Positions 43,156 to 52,062 of a stretch of DNA of 64,000 nucleotides are shown piece by piece (position 1 is the first letter of the stretch; every line of letters begins with the position of its first letter). This DNA comes from Verrucomicrobiia bacterium (GTDB lineage Bacteria > Verrucomicrobiota > Verrucomicrobiia > Limisphaerales > UBA1100). The stretch covers positions 1 through 64,000 of the forward strand of contig JAAZZB010000031.1 of NCBI GenBank assembly GCA_014239365.1, in the 5' to 3' direction. The notes below the pieces were generated by a model that saw only the letters and a program-made list of their open reading frames with translations, ran no database searches and was not told the DNA's origin. The translations under genes were made by a program, and so were the position numbers.

Positions 43156-43251
43156 CGCCTTCTCGCCAAAGAAATGACGGCGGAACAAATCGCTGACGGG
43201 CAGAAACTCGCGCGCGAAATGCTCAAGAAAAACCCGAAGCTGGTGAAGTAA
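43156..43251 (+). pseudogene. C-terminal remnant of a Sel1-repeat protein
   Basis: After an in-frame stop at 43153, the frame reads RLLAKEMTAEQIADGQKLARE then MLKKNPKLVK and stops at 43251. This closely resembles the usual C-terminal end of Sel1/TPR-like proteins (M-T-x-E-Q-I-A-x-G-Q-K-L-A). No upstream part of such a gene is present. It could also be a 25-residue small protein from ATG 43174, but a decayed gene end is more likely. Confidence 0.65.
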
Positions 43252-43253
43252 GG

Positions 43254-43305
43254 GTAGGGCGGTTTCTCCGAAACCGCCACGGCGCGCTCAGAGAGCACGC
43301 CCTAC
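43254..43305. repeat. Family 3 palindromic repeat (GTAGGGCGG...GCCCTAC)
   Basis: Contains GGCGGTTTC/GAAACCGCC and GCGCTC/GAGCAC-like hairpins bounded by GTAGGG and CCCTAC. It starts three bases after the remnant's stop codon. Confidence 0.85.
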
Positions 43306-43327
43306 CAAAAATCCTTGGCGGCTTGGA

Positions 43328-43380
43328 ATGACCAATGCCCAAATCCCAAGTTGGGTTTTGGGGGTTTGGTCATTGGGACT
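43328..43380. repeat. Family 7 repeat (ATGACCAATGCCC...TTTGGTCATTGGG)
   Basis: An inverted repeat whose arms share words with 8733-8850 and 34608-34695. It lies about 60 bases before the glycyl-tRNA synthetase start. Confidence 0.8.
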
Positions 43381-43438
43381 TCCCCCTCCCCCCTTGCCTT
43401 GACTTCTCCGCTGGTTTGCCCGATACACTCGCCGCCTT

Positions 43439-44935
43439 ATGGGTAAGGACAAGGCTAAGGATAATTCGTTGATGGATGCGATTGTGTCGTTGTGCAAACG
43501 GCGCGGGTTTGTGTTTCAATCCTCCGAAATTTATGGCGGGCTGCGCGGCCTATGGGATTACGGCCCCCTCGGCGTGGAGCTCAAGCGCAATATCAAAGAG
43601 TCGTGGTGGCGCGATATGATTACCACGCACGACGAGTTGGCCCAGCCGGAGGGCACGCCGAGCACGTTCCAAATGGTGGGCATCGAGTCGAGTATCATTA
43701 TGCATCCGCGCGTGTGGAAGACGTCCGGCCATTACGATTTGTTTGCGGATCAAATGGTGGACTGCCGGACGTGCAAGAGCCGTTTCCGCGCCGATCACGT
43801 GGCCACCAGCGAGTGCCCGCAGAAACCAAGCAAATGCCCGGGCGATCACGAGGCGTGCGATCTCACGGAGCCGCGCGATTTTAATTTGATGTTCGAGACG
43901 TATCTGGGCGCGTTGCGTGATGACGAAAATAAAGCCTTCCTCCGGCCGGAGACGGCGCAGGGGATGTTCGTGAATTTCAAAAACGTGATGGATAGCAATC
44001 GCGTGAAGATTCCTTTCGGCATCGCGCAACAGGGCAAAAGTTTTCGCAACGAAATCACCCCGCGCAATTTCACTTTCCGCACGCGGGAATTTGAGCAGAT
44101 GGAGATGGAGTTTTTCTGTCACCCGGATGAATCGCCCAAGTGGTACGCCTATTGGCGCGACCGGCGTTTCAAATGGTACACCGACCTCGGCATTGATCCG
44201 GCGAAATTGATTCTGCGCGATCACGCTGATGACGAGCTAAGCCACTACTCCGTGGGCACGGCTGATGTGGAATACGCCTTTCCGTTTTGCGAGGAAGGCG
44301 AGTTCGGCGAACTGGAAGGCATCGCCCATCGCGGCGATTTTGATCTGCGCTCGCACATGGAAGGCAAGCTCGTGCGCGAAGGCGATGAGCTCGTGGTGGA
44401 AAAAGGCGAGGACGGCAAACCGAAGTACCCCGGCAGCGGCAAGGACATGACCATCCTCAACGAAGAAACCAAAGAACGCTACGTGCCGCACGTCATTGAG
44501 CCCGCCGCCGGCGCGGATCGCACGGTGCTCGCCTTCATTTGCAACGCCTACAACGAGGAAACCATCACCAACGAAAAGGGCAAAGAAGAAACGCGCATCG
44601 TGATGAAGTTTCACCCACGCATCGCGCCGTACAAAGTGGGCGTGTTCCCGCTGCTCAAAAACAAACCCGAGCTCGTCGCTAAAGCCCGCGAAGTCTGTAA
44701 CCTGCTCCGCCCGCACATGGCAGTGTTCTACGACGAAGGCGGCGCCATCGGCCGCCGCTACCGCCGCCAAGACGAAGCCGGAACCCCCTACGGCGTCACC
44801 ATTGATTTCGACACCCTCGGCGAACAAGGCGACGAGTTGAAAGACACCATCACTCTCCGCGACCGCGACACCATGGAGCAAACGCGGATGCCGATTGGAG
44901 AACTGCTCGGGTTTTTGCTGGAGAAGATTCGGTAG
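43439..44935 (+). CDS. glyS: Glycyl-tRNA synthetase (alpha2 type)
   Basis: This 498-residue class II synthetase is of the eukaryote/Thermus-like GlyQS form. It starts LMDAIVSLCKRRGFVFQSSEIYGGLRGLWDYGPLG and has IESSIIMHPRVWKTSGH, a Cys-rich insert (CRTCKSRF...CPQKPSKCPGDHEAC), motif 2 FLRPETAQGMFVNFK, SFRNEITPRNFTFRTREFEQMEMEFFC and motif 3 LRPHMAVFYDEGGAIGRRYRRQDE, given in pieces. It charges tRNA-Gly with glycine. A tRNA-Gly gene is also in the window but far away. The reading frame is complete. Confidence 0.96.
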   Translation: MGKDKAKDNSLMDAIVSLCKRRGFVFQSSEIYGGLRGLWDYGPLGVELKRNIKESWWRDMITTHDELAQPEGTPSTFQMVGIESSIIMHPRVWKTSGHYDLFADQMVDCRTCKSRFRADHVATSECPQKPSKCPGDHEACDLTEPRDFNLMFETYLGALRDDENKAFLRPETAQGMFVNFKNVMDSNRVKIPFGIAQQGKSFRNEITPRNFTFRTREFEQMEMEFFCHPDESPKWYAYWRDRRFKWYTDLGIDPAKLILRDHADDELSHYSVGTADVEYAFPFCEEGEFGELEGIAHRGDFDLRSHMEGKLVREGDELVVEKGEDGKPKYPGSGKDMTILNEETKERYVPHVIEPAAGADRTVLAFICNAYNEETITNEKGKEETRIVMKFHPRIAPYKVGVFPLLKNKPELVAKAREVCNLLRPHMAVFYDEGGAIGRRYRRQDEAGTPYGVTIDFDTLGEQGDELKDTITLRDRDTMEQTRMPIGELLGFLLEKIR

Positions 44936-44945
44936 TTTTTTATTT

Positions 44946-44971
44946 ACCACAGAGGCATGCCTCTGTGGTAA
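44946..44971. repeat. Family 4 palindrome (26 bp, perfect)
   Basis: TACCACAGAGGCA is followed directly by its reverse complement, a loopless 26-bp palindrome made of family 4 words. It lies ten bases after the glycyl-tRNA synthetase stop and is followed by AAAA on the plus strand and a T-run on the minus strand. It may act as a terminator. Confidence 0.85.
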
Positions 44972-45011
44972 AAAATTGTCTCCCGCCCCCACCCGTGGCA
45001 CACTCCCGCCC

Positions 45012-45767
45012 ATGACCCCCACCGAAGCCGCCAAGTTGCTCGACCAATTTCGCGCCGGCAAAATCAGCCGCGCGAAAGCCCTCGCCGCATTGGGCGCGGA
45101 GCCCGTCACTGACCTCGGCTTCGCGCAGGTGGATCAACACCGCGCACTGCGCCAAGGCTTCCCCGAAGTCATTTACGGCAGCGGCAAAACACCCGCGCAA
45201 ACCGTCAAGATCGCCGCTGAGATTCTCAAGCAAAACGACCGCGTCCTCATCACCCGCATCACCGACGCCCACGCCAAAGCGATGGCGAAAAAATTCCCAA
45301 AAGCCAAACACCACAAAACCGCCCGCTGCATCGTCATCGAAAAAAAGAAATTCAAAAAACTCAAAGGCACCATCGCCATCCTCTCCGCCGGCACCAGCGA
45401 TTTGCCCGTGGCCGAGGAAGCCGCCGTCACCGCCGAGGCGATGGGCAACCGCGTCTTGCGCATCCACGACGTGGGCGTGGCCGGACTGCACCGCCTCCTC
45501 GCCCGCGCCAAAGATTTCCGCGCGGCGAATGTATTGATCGTCGTCGCCGGAATGGAAGGCGCGCTACCCAGCGTCGTCGCCGGCCTCGTTGACAAACCCG
45601 TCATCGCCGTCCCCACCAGCATCGGCTACGGCGCCAGCTTCGAAGGCGTCGCCGCCCTGCTCGGAATGTTAAATTCATGCGGCAGCGGCGTCACCGTCGT
45701 CAACATCGACAACGGCTTCGGCGCCGCCTACGCCGCCAGCCAAATCAATGCACTCTGCGATAATTAA
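45012..45767 (+). CDS. larB: Nickel-pincer cofactor biosynthesis protein LarB
   Basis: This 251-residue protein matches LarB (AIR-carboxylase-like). It has the N-terminal helices, then FPEVIYGSGKTPAQTVKI and the Rossmann-like core ILSAGTSDLPVAEEAAVTAE, VVAGMEGALPSVVAGLVDKPVIAVPTSIGYGASFEG and LNSCGSGVTVVNIDNGFGAAYAASQ, each read in blocks. LarB carboxylates and hydrolyses nicotinic-acid adenine dinucleotide in the first step of the nickel-pincer cofactor made for lactate racemase. ATG 45012 was chosen for length. LarC lies two genes downstream; LarE is not in the window. Confidence 0.93.
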   Translation: MTPTEAAKLLDQFRAGKISRAKALAALGAEPVTDLGFAQVDQHRALRQGFPEVIYGSGKTPAQTVKIAAEILKQNDRVLITRITDAHAKAMAKKFPKAKHHKTARCIVIEKKKFKKLKGTIAILSAGTSDLPVAEEAAVTAEAMGNRVLRIHDVGVAGLHRLLARAKDFRAANVLIVVAGMEGALPSVVAGLVDKPVIAVPTSIGYGASFEGVAALLGMLNSCGSGVTVVNIDNGFGAAYAASQINALCDN

Positions 45768-46712
45768 ATGAAAATTTTCATATCAGCACTAATCCTCTTT
45801 GCGAGCTTTACAACGCTTCACGCCCAAGAAGCGCCGCACAAAAAATTGCAGGCGGCTTCGGTGGAGATTTTATTGAACGGGCGCTTGGTGGGCTCCGGTT
45901 GTGTGGCGAGTGCTTCGGGGCAGGTGCTGACGGCTAATCACGTGGCACCTAATGACAACCCCAAATTGGAAATTTTGTCGCCCTCTTTGGGGCGGCATCC
46001 GGTCACGGTGTTGGCGCGCGATCGCGGGCACGATTTGATGCTGCTCGCGCTGCCCAAACGCAAGGAAGCTTATCCGCACCTAGCCGTCGCAGCAGCCGCA
46101 CCTCGCGTGGGTGCGCGTGTTTGGCTGCACGGCGCGCCGGTGTTTCGGCATCACATCACTTTGCCCGGAACGATTGCGCGCGCGGATACCGCGTTTGAAT
46201 TTTATGATGGCGCGTTTCGTGAAGTCCAGTATATCGCCGGCCTCGCGCCAAGTGGCACTTCCGGCGGCCCGTGGGTTAATACACGCGGCGAACTCATTGG
46301 CGTGCAAAGCGCTGTGATGTCTATCAAGGGCGCGCCGCAGGGAATCGCCTACGCCGCGCCGTGGGCGGCCGTGCGCGCGTTGATCAAAAATCCGCGCACC
46401 CTCGAAAGCACCACAATGCATTCCGCCGTGGAAGAAATCTGGGGCCAATCCCCCGCGACCATCGCCAAATTCCCCAAAGGCACCCGCGGCCTTGTGGCGC
46501 GCCACGTGAAACCCAAAGGTGCCGCCGCCACCGCCGGTCTTGCGGAATGGGACATCATCACCGCCATCGACGGCAAACCCGTGCAACGCACTGACAACTT
46601 AATGCGCCGCATCCGCGCCAAAAAACCCGGCCAAGTCATCGAGCTAAACGTCACCGATCGCACCGGCAAAAACCCGCGCGCACTCAAAGTGAAACTCGCG
46701 CCCGTGCGTTGA
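45768..46712 (+). CDS. Trypsin-like serine protease with PDZ domain
   Basis: This 314-residue protein has signal peptide MKIFISALILFASFTTLHA. The trypsin domain carries the triad H58 (LTANHV), D89 (RGHDLMLLALP) and S165 (GTSGGPWV). A PDZ domain follows (about 235-310: GLVARHVKPKGAAATAGLAEWDIITAIDGKPVQ in blocks). It is a short DegP/HtrA-like periplasmic protease or chaperone. It starts at the base after the larB stop and lies between larB and larC, so it is probably co-transcribed with them, although no functional link is known. Confidence 0.9.
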   Translation: MKIFISALILFASFTTLHAQEAPHKKLQAASVEILLNGRLVGSGCVASASGQVLTANHVAPNDNPKLEILSPSLGRHPVTVLARDRGHDLMLLALPKRKEAYPHLAVAAAAPRVGARVWLHGAPVFRHHITLPGTIARADTAFEFYDGAFREVQYIAGLAPSGTSGGPWVNTRGELIGVQSAVMSIKGAPQGIAYAAPWAAVRALIKNPRTLESTTMHSAVEEIWGQSPATIAKFPKGTRGLVARHVKPKGAAATAGLAEWDIITAIDGKPVQRTDNLMRRIRAKKPGQVIELNVTDRTGKNPRALKVKLAPVR

Positions 46713-46730
46713 CGAAAATGGTTTGGCAAG

Positions 46731-46837
46731 GTAGGGCGGTTTCTCCGAAACCGCCTTGGTTGATGTAGCCCGGGCCGGTGGCCCGGGCCCGGACCACCGG
46801 TCCGGGCTACAAAGCGCGCTCGGAGAGCGCGCCCTAC
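46731..46837. repeat. Family 1 palindrome nested in a family 3 repeat
   Basis: The outer family 3 halves are GTAGGGCGGTTTC...GAAACCGCC (46731-46755) and GCGCGCTCGGAGAGCGCGCCCTAC (46814-46837). A complete family 1 copy (46765-46810, GTAGCCCGG...CCGGGCTAC) lies between them. It separates the protease gene from larC. The whole unit is bounded by GTAGGG and CCCTAC. Confidence 0.85.
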
Positions 46838-46925
46838 CTTCCCCAGCGCTTGACCCCTCGACAGTTTTCCCCAACCCTCTCCCCATCCTGCACATCGTGA
46901 CTATCCCTGTTAAAAAACTGGTTCA

Positions 46926-48185
46926 ATGAAAACTCTCTACCTCGATATCTTCAGCGGCATCAGCGGCGATATGTTTCTCGGTGCGATGATCGACCTCGGC
47001 GTGGATTTCGATGCGCTGGAAACAAAGCTAAAAAAACTCAACCTCGAAGGCTACACCCTCAGCGCCAATCGTCGCCAAAAGTGCGCCATCGATGGCGTAA
47101 AATTTGATGTGCATTTGGCGTGCGGCGATGGCGACCACAGCCACAGTCATTCACACGAACACAGCCACAGCAGCGATGACGACCACGGGCACAGCCGCAA
47201 CTTCGCGCAAATTTCGGAGATGATTCACGCCAGCGCGCTTAGCGATTGGGTGAAGCAAAAATCCGTGGCCGTCTTCCAGCGCGTTGCCAATGCCGAAGGA
47301 AAAATTCACGGGATGCCGCCTTTCGAAGTGCACTTTCACGAAGTCGGCGCGGTCGATTCCATCATCGACATCGTCGGCGGCTGTATCGCCATCGAGCTGC
47401 TCGGCAAACCCCGCGTCCGCAGCGGCCCCGTCATCGAGGGCACCGGTTTCATTATGTGCGCCCACGGCCGTTTCCCCATCCCCGCGCCGGCCACGCTAAA
47501 CATCCTTGCCGAGCGCGGCGTGGCCATCACCCAATGCGATGAACCGAACGAGTTGATCACCCCCACCGGCGCCGCGCTCATCGCTGAGTTCGCCGAAGAC
47601 TTCGGCCCCATCCAAAAACTCACGCCCGAAAAAATCGGCTTCGGCCTCGGCACCCGCGATTGCGAGACGCGCCCCAACGTCCTCCGCGCCGTCCTCGGCC
47701 AATCCCTCAACCCTCAACCCTCAACCCTCAACCCAAAAAACGACTGGCAATCGGACACGATTGCCATTTTAGAAACCAACCTCGACGACATTAGTTCCGA
47801 AGTGCTCGGCGATTTCGTCGAGCGCGCGCTCAAGGCCGGCGCATTGGACGTGGTGCATACACCCATCCAAATGAAAAAGAACCGCCCCGGCGTGCAGCTC
47901 AGTGTCCTGTGCGCCGAGGCCGATGCGGATACATTTTGCGAAATGATCCTGCGCGAAACCACCGCCTTCGGTGTCCGCCGCACATTAACCGAGCGCCGCA
48001 AACTCCAGCGCGAAACCATAACCGTCAAAACCCCCCACGGCGAAGTCACCGTCAAGCTCGGCAAACTCAACGGCGAAACCGTCCAAGCCGCCCCCGAATA
48101 CGAAAGCTGCCGCGCCATTGCCGCGTTGGCCGATGTACCGCTCAAAGTGGTTTATGATGCGGCGTTGACCGCTACTCGGAGCTAG
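46926..48185 (+). CDS. larC: Nickel-pincer cofactor nickel insertase LarC
   Basis: This 419-residue protein is a full, unsplit LarC. It starts LYLDIFSGISGDMFLGAMIDLG and has a His-rich loop (HSHSHSHEHSHSS, about 71-83), then FHEVGAVDSIIDIVGG, GPVIEGTGFIMCAHGRFPIPAPAT, LITPTGAALIAEF and the C-terminal LETNLDDISSEVLG. LarC inserts nickel into the dithio-pyridinium cofactor using CTP. In some Lactobacillus the gene is split by a frameshift; here it is one frame. A linker with CCCTCAA repeated four times (LNPQPSTLNPK, about 260-271) lies between the two halves and looks like inserted repeat DNA. Confidence 0.94.
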   Translation: MKTLYLDIFSGISGDMFLGAMIDLGVDFDALETKLKKLNLEGYTLSANRRQKCAIDGVKFDVHLACGDGDHSHSHSHEHSHSSDDDHGHSRNFAQISEMIHASALSDWVKQKSVAVFQRVANAEGKIHGMPPFEVHFHEVGAVDSIIDIVGGCIAIELLGKPRVRSGPVIEGTGFIMCAHGRFPIPAPATLNILAERGVAITQCDEPNELITPTGAALIAEFAEDFGPIQKLTPEKIGFGLGTRDCETRPNVLRAVLGQSLNPQPSTLNPKNDWQSDTIAILETNLDDISSEVLGDFVERALKAGALDVVHTPIQMKKNRPGVQLSVLCAEADADTFCEMILRETTAFGVRRTLTERRKLQRETITVKTPHGEVTVKLGKLNGETVQAAPEYESCRAIAALADVPLKVVYDAALTATRS

Positions 48186-48227
48186 AGACTGCTTGCCATT
48201 CAAATTTGCTGCGCCAAACTGTTGGCC

Positions 48228-50513
48228 GTGAGACGAACAGGAATCACTTTTTTTATGTTACTGTCGTTAATTGCGACAGCGGCACCTGATTTCAGCCGGG
48301 AGGTGCTGCCGATTCTTTCGAACCACTGCTTCACCTGTCATGGGCCAGATGCCAAGGCGCGCAAGGTGAAGCTGCGGCTGGACCAAGAGAAGGGAGCGAA
48401 GGCGGAGGTGATTGTGCCGGGCAAAAGCGGGGAGAGCGAACTCATCGCGCGGATTTTTTCCAGCGACCCCGACGAGCAAATGCCGCCGCCGGATTCGAAG
48501 CTCAAGCTTACCGCCGCGCAAAAGGCCACGCTCAAGGAATGGGTGGATGCCGGCGCGAAGTGGGGCACGCATTGGGCGTACGAGCCGCCCCGTCGATCGG
48601 CCTTGCCGAAGGTTAACAATGCCAAGTGGTCGCGCAATGAAATTGACCATTTCATCCTCGCGCGATTGGAACGCGAAAGGCTGAAGCCTTCGGCCGAGGC
48701 GGATAGAATTACTTGGCTTCGGCGCGTCTCCCTCGACCTCACCGGCCTCCCGCCTACGCTGAAAGAGGTCGATGCTTTCCTAAAATCGTCAATCGAAAAT
48801 CCAAAATCGTCATTCAACAAAGTGGTCAACCGCCTGTTGGCTTCGCCGCGTTACGGCGAGCGCATGGCGTGGGATTGGCTCGAGGCCGCGCGCTACGCCG
48901 ATAGCAACGGCTACCAAGGCGACAACGATCGCACGATGTGGCCGTGGCGCGATTGGGTGGTGCGTACGCTCAACGCCAATGTGCCGTACGATAAATTCAC
49001 CATCGAGCAACTCGCGGGCGATTTGTTGCCCAAGGCCACACACGAGCAGCGGCTGGCGACGGCGTTCAATCGCAACCACATGATTAACGGCGAGGGTGGC
49101 CGCATCGCGGAGGAGAATCGCGTGGAATATATTTTCGACCAAATGGAAACGATGAGCACCCTTTGGCTGGGCGCCACGATGACCTGCAGCCGCTGCCACG
49201 ACCACAAATTCGACGCCATCACGCAGCGCGATTACTACAGCCTGTTTGCGTTTTTCAATAACACGCCCGTGAATGGCGGCGGCGGCAGCGGCCAAACCGC
49301 ACCCGTGCTCGCCGTGGGATCGCCCGCGCAACAAAAGGAAATTTTGGAACTGGAGAAAAAAATTCAGTCTCTGAAAGAAAAATCAAAAATCGACGCTGCA
49401 AAAAAACAGATCGTCAACCTTCGTAAGAAATTTCCCAAAGTGATGGTGATGCAGGAGCAGGCCAAAGCGCGCACCACCAAAGTGCTGGTGCGTGGCGTGT
49501 ATAATAATCCGAGCAATGTGGCCGTGACTTCCGCATGGCCGGCGGTGTTTGGCATGAAAGCGCAACAGCGCGACCCTACCCGACTTCATCTCGCGCAGTG
49601 GCTTGTGAACGATAAGCACCCGATCACCGCGCGCGTCACCGTGAATCGCATTTGGCAGCAGTTCTTCGGAACTGGCCTCGTGAAGACGCCGGAAGATTTC
49701 GGCGTGCAAGGCGAGCGACCGAGCCATCCGCAGTTGCTCGATTGGCTGGCGTTGGAATTCATCGAGAGTGGTTGGGACGTGAAGGCACTGCACAAACGCA
49801 TCGTGCTCAGCGCGACTTATCGGCAAACCTCGCGCGTGACGCCGGCTTTGCGTGAACGCGACCCCGCCAACCGCCTCCTCGCGCGAATGACGCGGCAACG
49901 CTTGCCCTCGTGGATGATCCGCGATCAAGCATTATTCGTCAGCGGTTTGCTCGTCGAGAAACGCGGCGGCCCGCCGGTGAAGACTTACCAACCCGCCGGC
50001 GTGTGGGCCGAGGCCACGTTTGGCAAAAAGAAATACACGCGCGGCAAAGGCGAGGATTTATATCGTCGCAGCCTTTACACTTTTTGGCGGCGCATCATTG
50101 GCCCCACCATGTTCTTCGATGAATCCAAACGCCAAACCTGTCACGTGCGCCGATCCCGCACCAACACCCCGCTGCACGCGCTCATTGTTTTGAACGACAC
50201 CAGTTACATCGAAGCCGCCCGTGCCATGGCCCAACGTGTATTAAAAGAAGGCGGCCCGGATGACAAAACCCGCACCGCCCACGCCTTCCGCCTCGCCACC
50301 GCCCGCGCCCCCAAACCCAACGAACGCGCCGTGCTCCTCCAAAGCCTCCAAAAACTTCGCGTTACCTACGCCCAAAACCCAGCCGCTACGAAGGCCCTTT
50401 TGACCATCGGCGAATCCAAACGCGACGAAAAACTGAACCCCACCGACCACGCGGCATTCACGGTGCTGTGCAACATGATTTTAAATCTGGACGAGGTCAT
50501 TACGCGGGAATAA
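48228..50513 (+). CDS. PSD1 cytochrome c/DUF1549/DUF1553 protein, first copy
   Basis: This 761-residue exported protein has a signal peptide (RTGITFFMLLSLIATAAP) and then a planctomycete cytochrome c domain, LPILSNHCFTCHGPDAKA (C-x-x-C-H, about 26-30), followed by PGKSGESELIARIF and MPPPDSKLKL. DUF1549 follows (EIDHFILARLERERLKPSAEADRITWLRRVSLDLTGLPP in blocks), with CSRCHDHKFD (second C-x-x-C-H), and DUF1553 (HPITARVTVNRIWQQFFGTGLV). This layout is diagnostic of Verrucomicrobia and Planctomycetes. Function is unknown but thought to be in polysaccharide degradation. GTG 48228 is favoured; TTG 48222 is also in frame. The stop overlaps the DUF1501 start (TAATG). Confidence 0.9.
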   Translation: MRRTGITFFMLLSLIATAAPDFSREVLPILSNHCFTCHGPDAKARKVKLRLDQEKGAKAEVIVPGKSGESELIARIFSSDPDEQMPPPDSKLKLTAAQKATLKEWVDAGAKWGTHWAYEPPRRSALPKVNNAKWSRNEIDHFILARLERERLKPSAEADRITWLRRVSLDLTGLPPTLKEVDAFLKSSIENPKSSFNKVVNRLLASPRYGERMAWDWLEAARYADSNGYQGDNDRTMWPWRDWVVRTLNANVPYDKFTIEQLAGDLLPKATHEQRLATAFNRNHMINGEGGRIAEENRVEYIFDQMETMSTLWLGATMTCSRCHDHKFDAITQRDYYSLFAFFNNTPVNGGGGSGQTAPVLAVGSPAQQKEILELEKKIQSLKEKSKIDAAKKQIVNLRKKFPKVMVMQEQAKARTTKVLVRGVYNNPSNVAVTSAWPAVFGMKAQQRDPTRLHLAQWLVNDKHPITARVTVNRIWQQFFGTGLVKTPEDFGVQGERPSHPQLLDWLALEFIESGWDVKALHKRIVLSATYRQTSRVTPALRERDPANRLLARMTRQRLPSWMIRDQALFVSGLLVEKRGGPPVKTYQPAGVWAEATFGKKKYTRGKGEDLYRRSLYTFWRRIIGPTMFFDESKRQTCHVRRSRTNTPLHALIVLNDTSYIEAARAMAQRVLKEGGPDDKTRTAHAFRLATARAPKPNERAVLLQSLQKLRVTYAQNPAATKALLTIGESKRDEKLNPTDHAAFTVLCNMILNLDEVITRE

Positions 50514-51955
50514 TGAACCCAATTACTGAAAATCAACTGATGACCAACCGACGGCAGTTTTTTGGGCGATCGGCGGTGGGGATTGGGGCGGCGGCTTTGG
50601 GGGGATTGCTGGCGCGGGAGGGCGCGGCTGCGGATGGGTTGCCGGGGTTGCCGCATTTTGCGCCGAAGGCGAAGCGGGTGGTTTATTTGTTCATGAACGG
50701 CGCTCCGACGCATACGGATTTGTTTGATTACAAGCCGTTGCAAAAACAGATGCACGGGCAACCGGTGCCGCAGTCGTTTGTGGAAGGCAAACGGTTTAGC
50801 ACGATGACGGGCAACCCGAAGGGCAAGGTGATGCTCGCGCCGATTGAGCCGTTCAAGCAACACGGACGGAGCGGCGCGTGGGCGAGCAACTTTATGCCGC
50901 ACATCGGCGCGGCGGCGGACGATATTTGCTTCATCAAGAGCATGCACACCACGCAGGTGAACCACGCACCGGCGGTGTCGTTTTTCCTTTCCGGCGGCGA
51001 GATGCCCGGCCGGCCGACGATGGGCGCGTGGCTCAGCTACGGCCTCGGCAGCGACACGGAAAATTTGCCGGCGTTTGTGGCGATGACGAGTGTGAGCAAA
51101 GGCACAACGTGCGGGCAGATTTTTTATGACTACTATTGGGGCAGCGGATTTTTGCCGACTCGCTTTCAGGGCGTGAAATTTCGTGGCGGCGGCGCGCCGG
51201 TTTTGTATTTGAAAAATCCCGCCGGTCTCGCGAGTAGCACGCGGCGCGGGATGCTTGATGACCTCGCGCAGCTAAACCAAATGCGACACGCGGAATTTGG
51301 CGACCCGGAAATCCTCACGCGCATCGCGCAGTACGAGATGGCGTATCGCATGCAAACAAGCGTGCCGGAGTTGACTGATGTTTCCAGTGAACCCAAAAGC
51401 GTGCTGGACCTCTACGGACCGCAAGTGAAAGAGCGCGGCACCTTCGCGTACAATTGCCTCATGGCGCGGCGGTTGCTCGAGCGCGGCACGCGGTTTGTGC
51501 AGGTGATGCACGCGGGCTGGGACCAACACCGTAGCGTGACCACTGAGCTCTACACTCAATGCAAAGACACCGATCAGCCTAGCGCCGGCTTGCTGCGTGA
51601 TCTCAAGCAACGCGGCTTGCTCGAGGACACGCTTATAATCTGGGGCGGCGAATTCGGCCGCACCCCATTCCTGCAGGGCGATCTCAAAAACCGCAAGCAA
51701 TGGGGCCGCGATCATCACCCCTATGCGTTCACCACATGGATGGCCGGCGGCGGCGTGAAGCCCGGCATTACCTACGGTGCCAGCGACGCCCTCGGCATGA
51801 ACGCCGTTGAGAACCCCGTCCATGTTCATGATTTTCAAGCCACGCTGCTGCACTTGCTCGGCATCGACCACGAACGCTTCACCTACAAATTCCAAGGCCG
51901 CCGTTTTCGGTTAACCGATGTGCACGGGAAATTGGTGAAGGGAATTCTGGCTTAA
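50513..51955 (+). CDS. DUF1501 Tat-exported protein, first copy
   Basis: This 480-residue protein has a Tat signal (TNRRQFFGRSAVGIGAAALGG, with R-R-Q-F-F). The DUF1501 domain follows: HFAPKAKRVVYLFMNGAPTHTDLFDYKP, RSGAWASNFMPHIGAAADDICFIKSM, WGGEFGRTPFL and DHHPYAFTTWMAGGGVKPG, each read in short blocks. DUF1501 belongs to the alkaline-phosphatase/sulfatase-like superfamily and almost always follows a PSD1 gene. ATG 50513 overlaps the upstream TAA (TAATG), so the two are translated together; ATG 50540 is another possible start. Confidence 0.9.
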   Translation: MNPITENQLMTNRRQFFGRSAVGIGAAALGGLLAREGAAADGLPGLPHFAPKAKRVVYLFMNGAPTHTDLFDYKPLQKQMHGQPVPQSFVEGKRFSTMTGNPKGKVMLAPIEPFKQHGRSGAWASNFMPHIGAAADDICFIKSMHTTQVNHAPAVSFFLSGGEMPGRPTMGAWLSYGLGSDTENLPAFVAMTSVSKGTTCGQIFYDYYWGSGFLPTRFQGVKFRGGGAPVLYLKNPAGLASSTRRGMLDDLAQLNQMRHAEFGDPEILTRIAQYEMAYRMQTSVPELTDVSSEPKSVLDLYGPQVKERGTFAYNCLMARRLLERGTRFVQVMHAGWDQHRSVTTELYTQCKDTDQPSAGLLRDLKQRGLLEDTLIIWGGEFGRTPFLQGDLKNRKQWGRDHHPYAFTTWMAGGGVKPGITYGASDALGMNAVENPVHVHDFQATLLHLLGIDHERFTYKFQGRRFRLTDVHGKLVKGILA

Positions 51956-52062
51956 AACTCCGCTTCTTCGCGTGAGAATATTTCCCAACGGTGAATCATT
52001 CTTGTGCTGACCGTGTCCAATCTTTACAGCGACTGTTTTTGCGCACACACTGACCTTTTGCG

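Noticed and set aside
47704..47745. Possible programmed frameshift in larC as in Lactobacillus larC1/larC2
   Set aside because: The gene is one continuous frame; the repeat at the joint adds codons in frame and no slippery site is needed.
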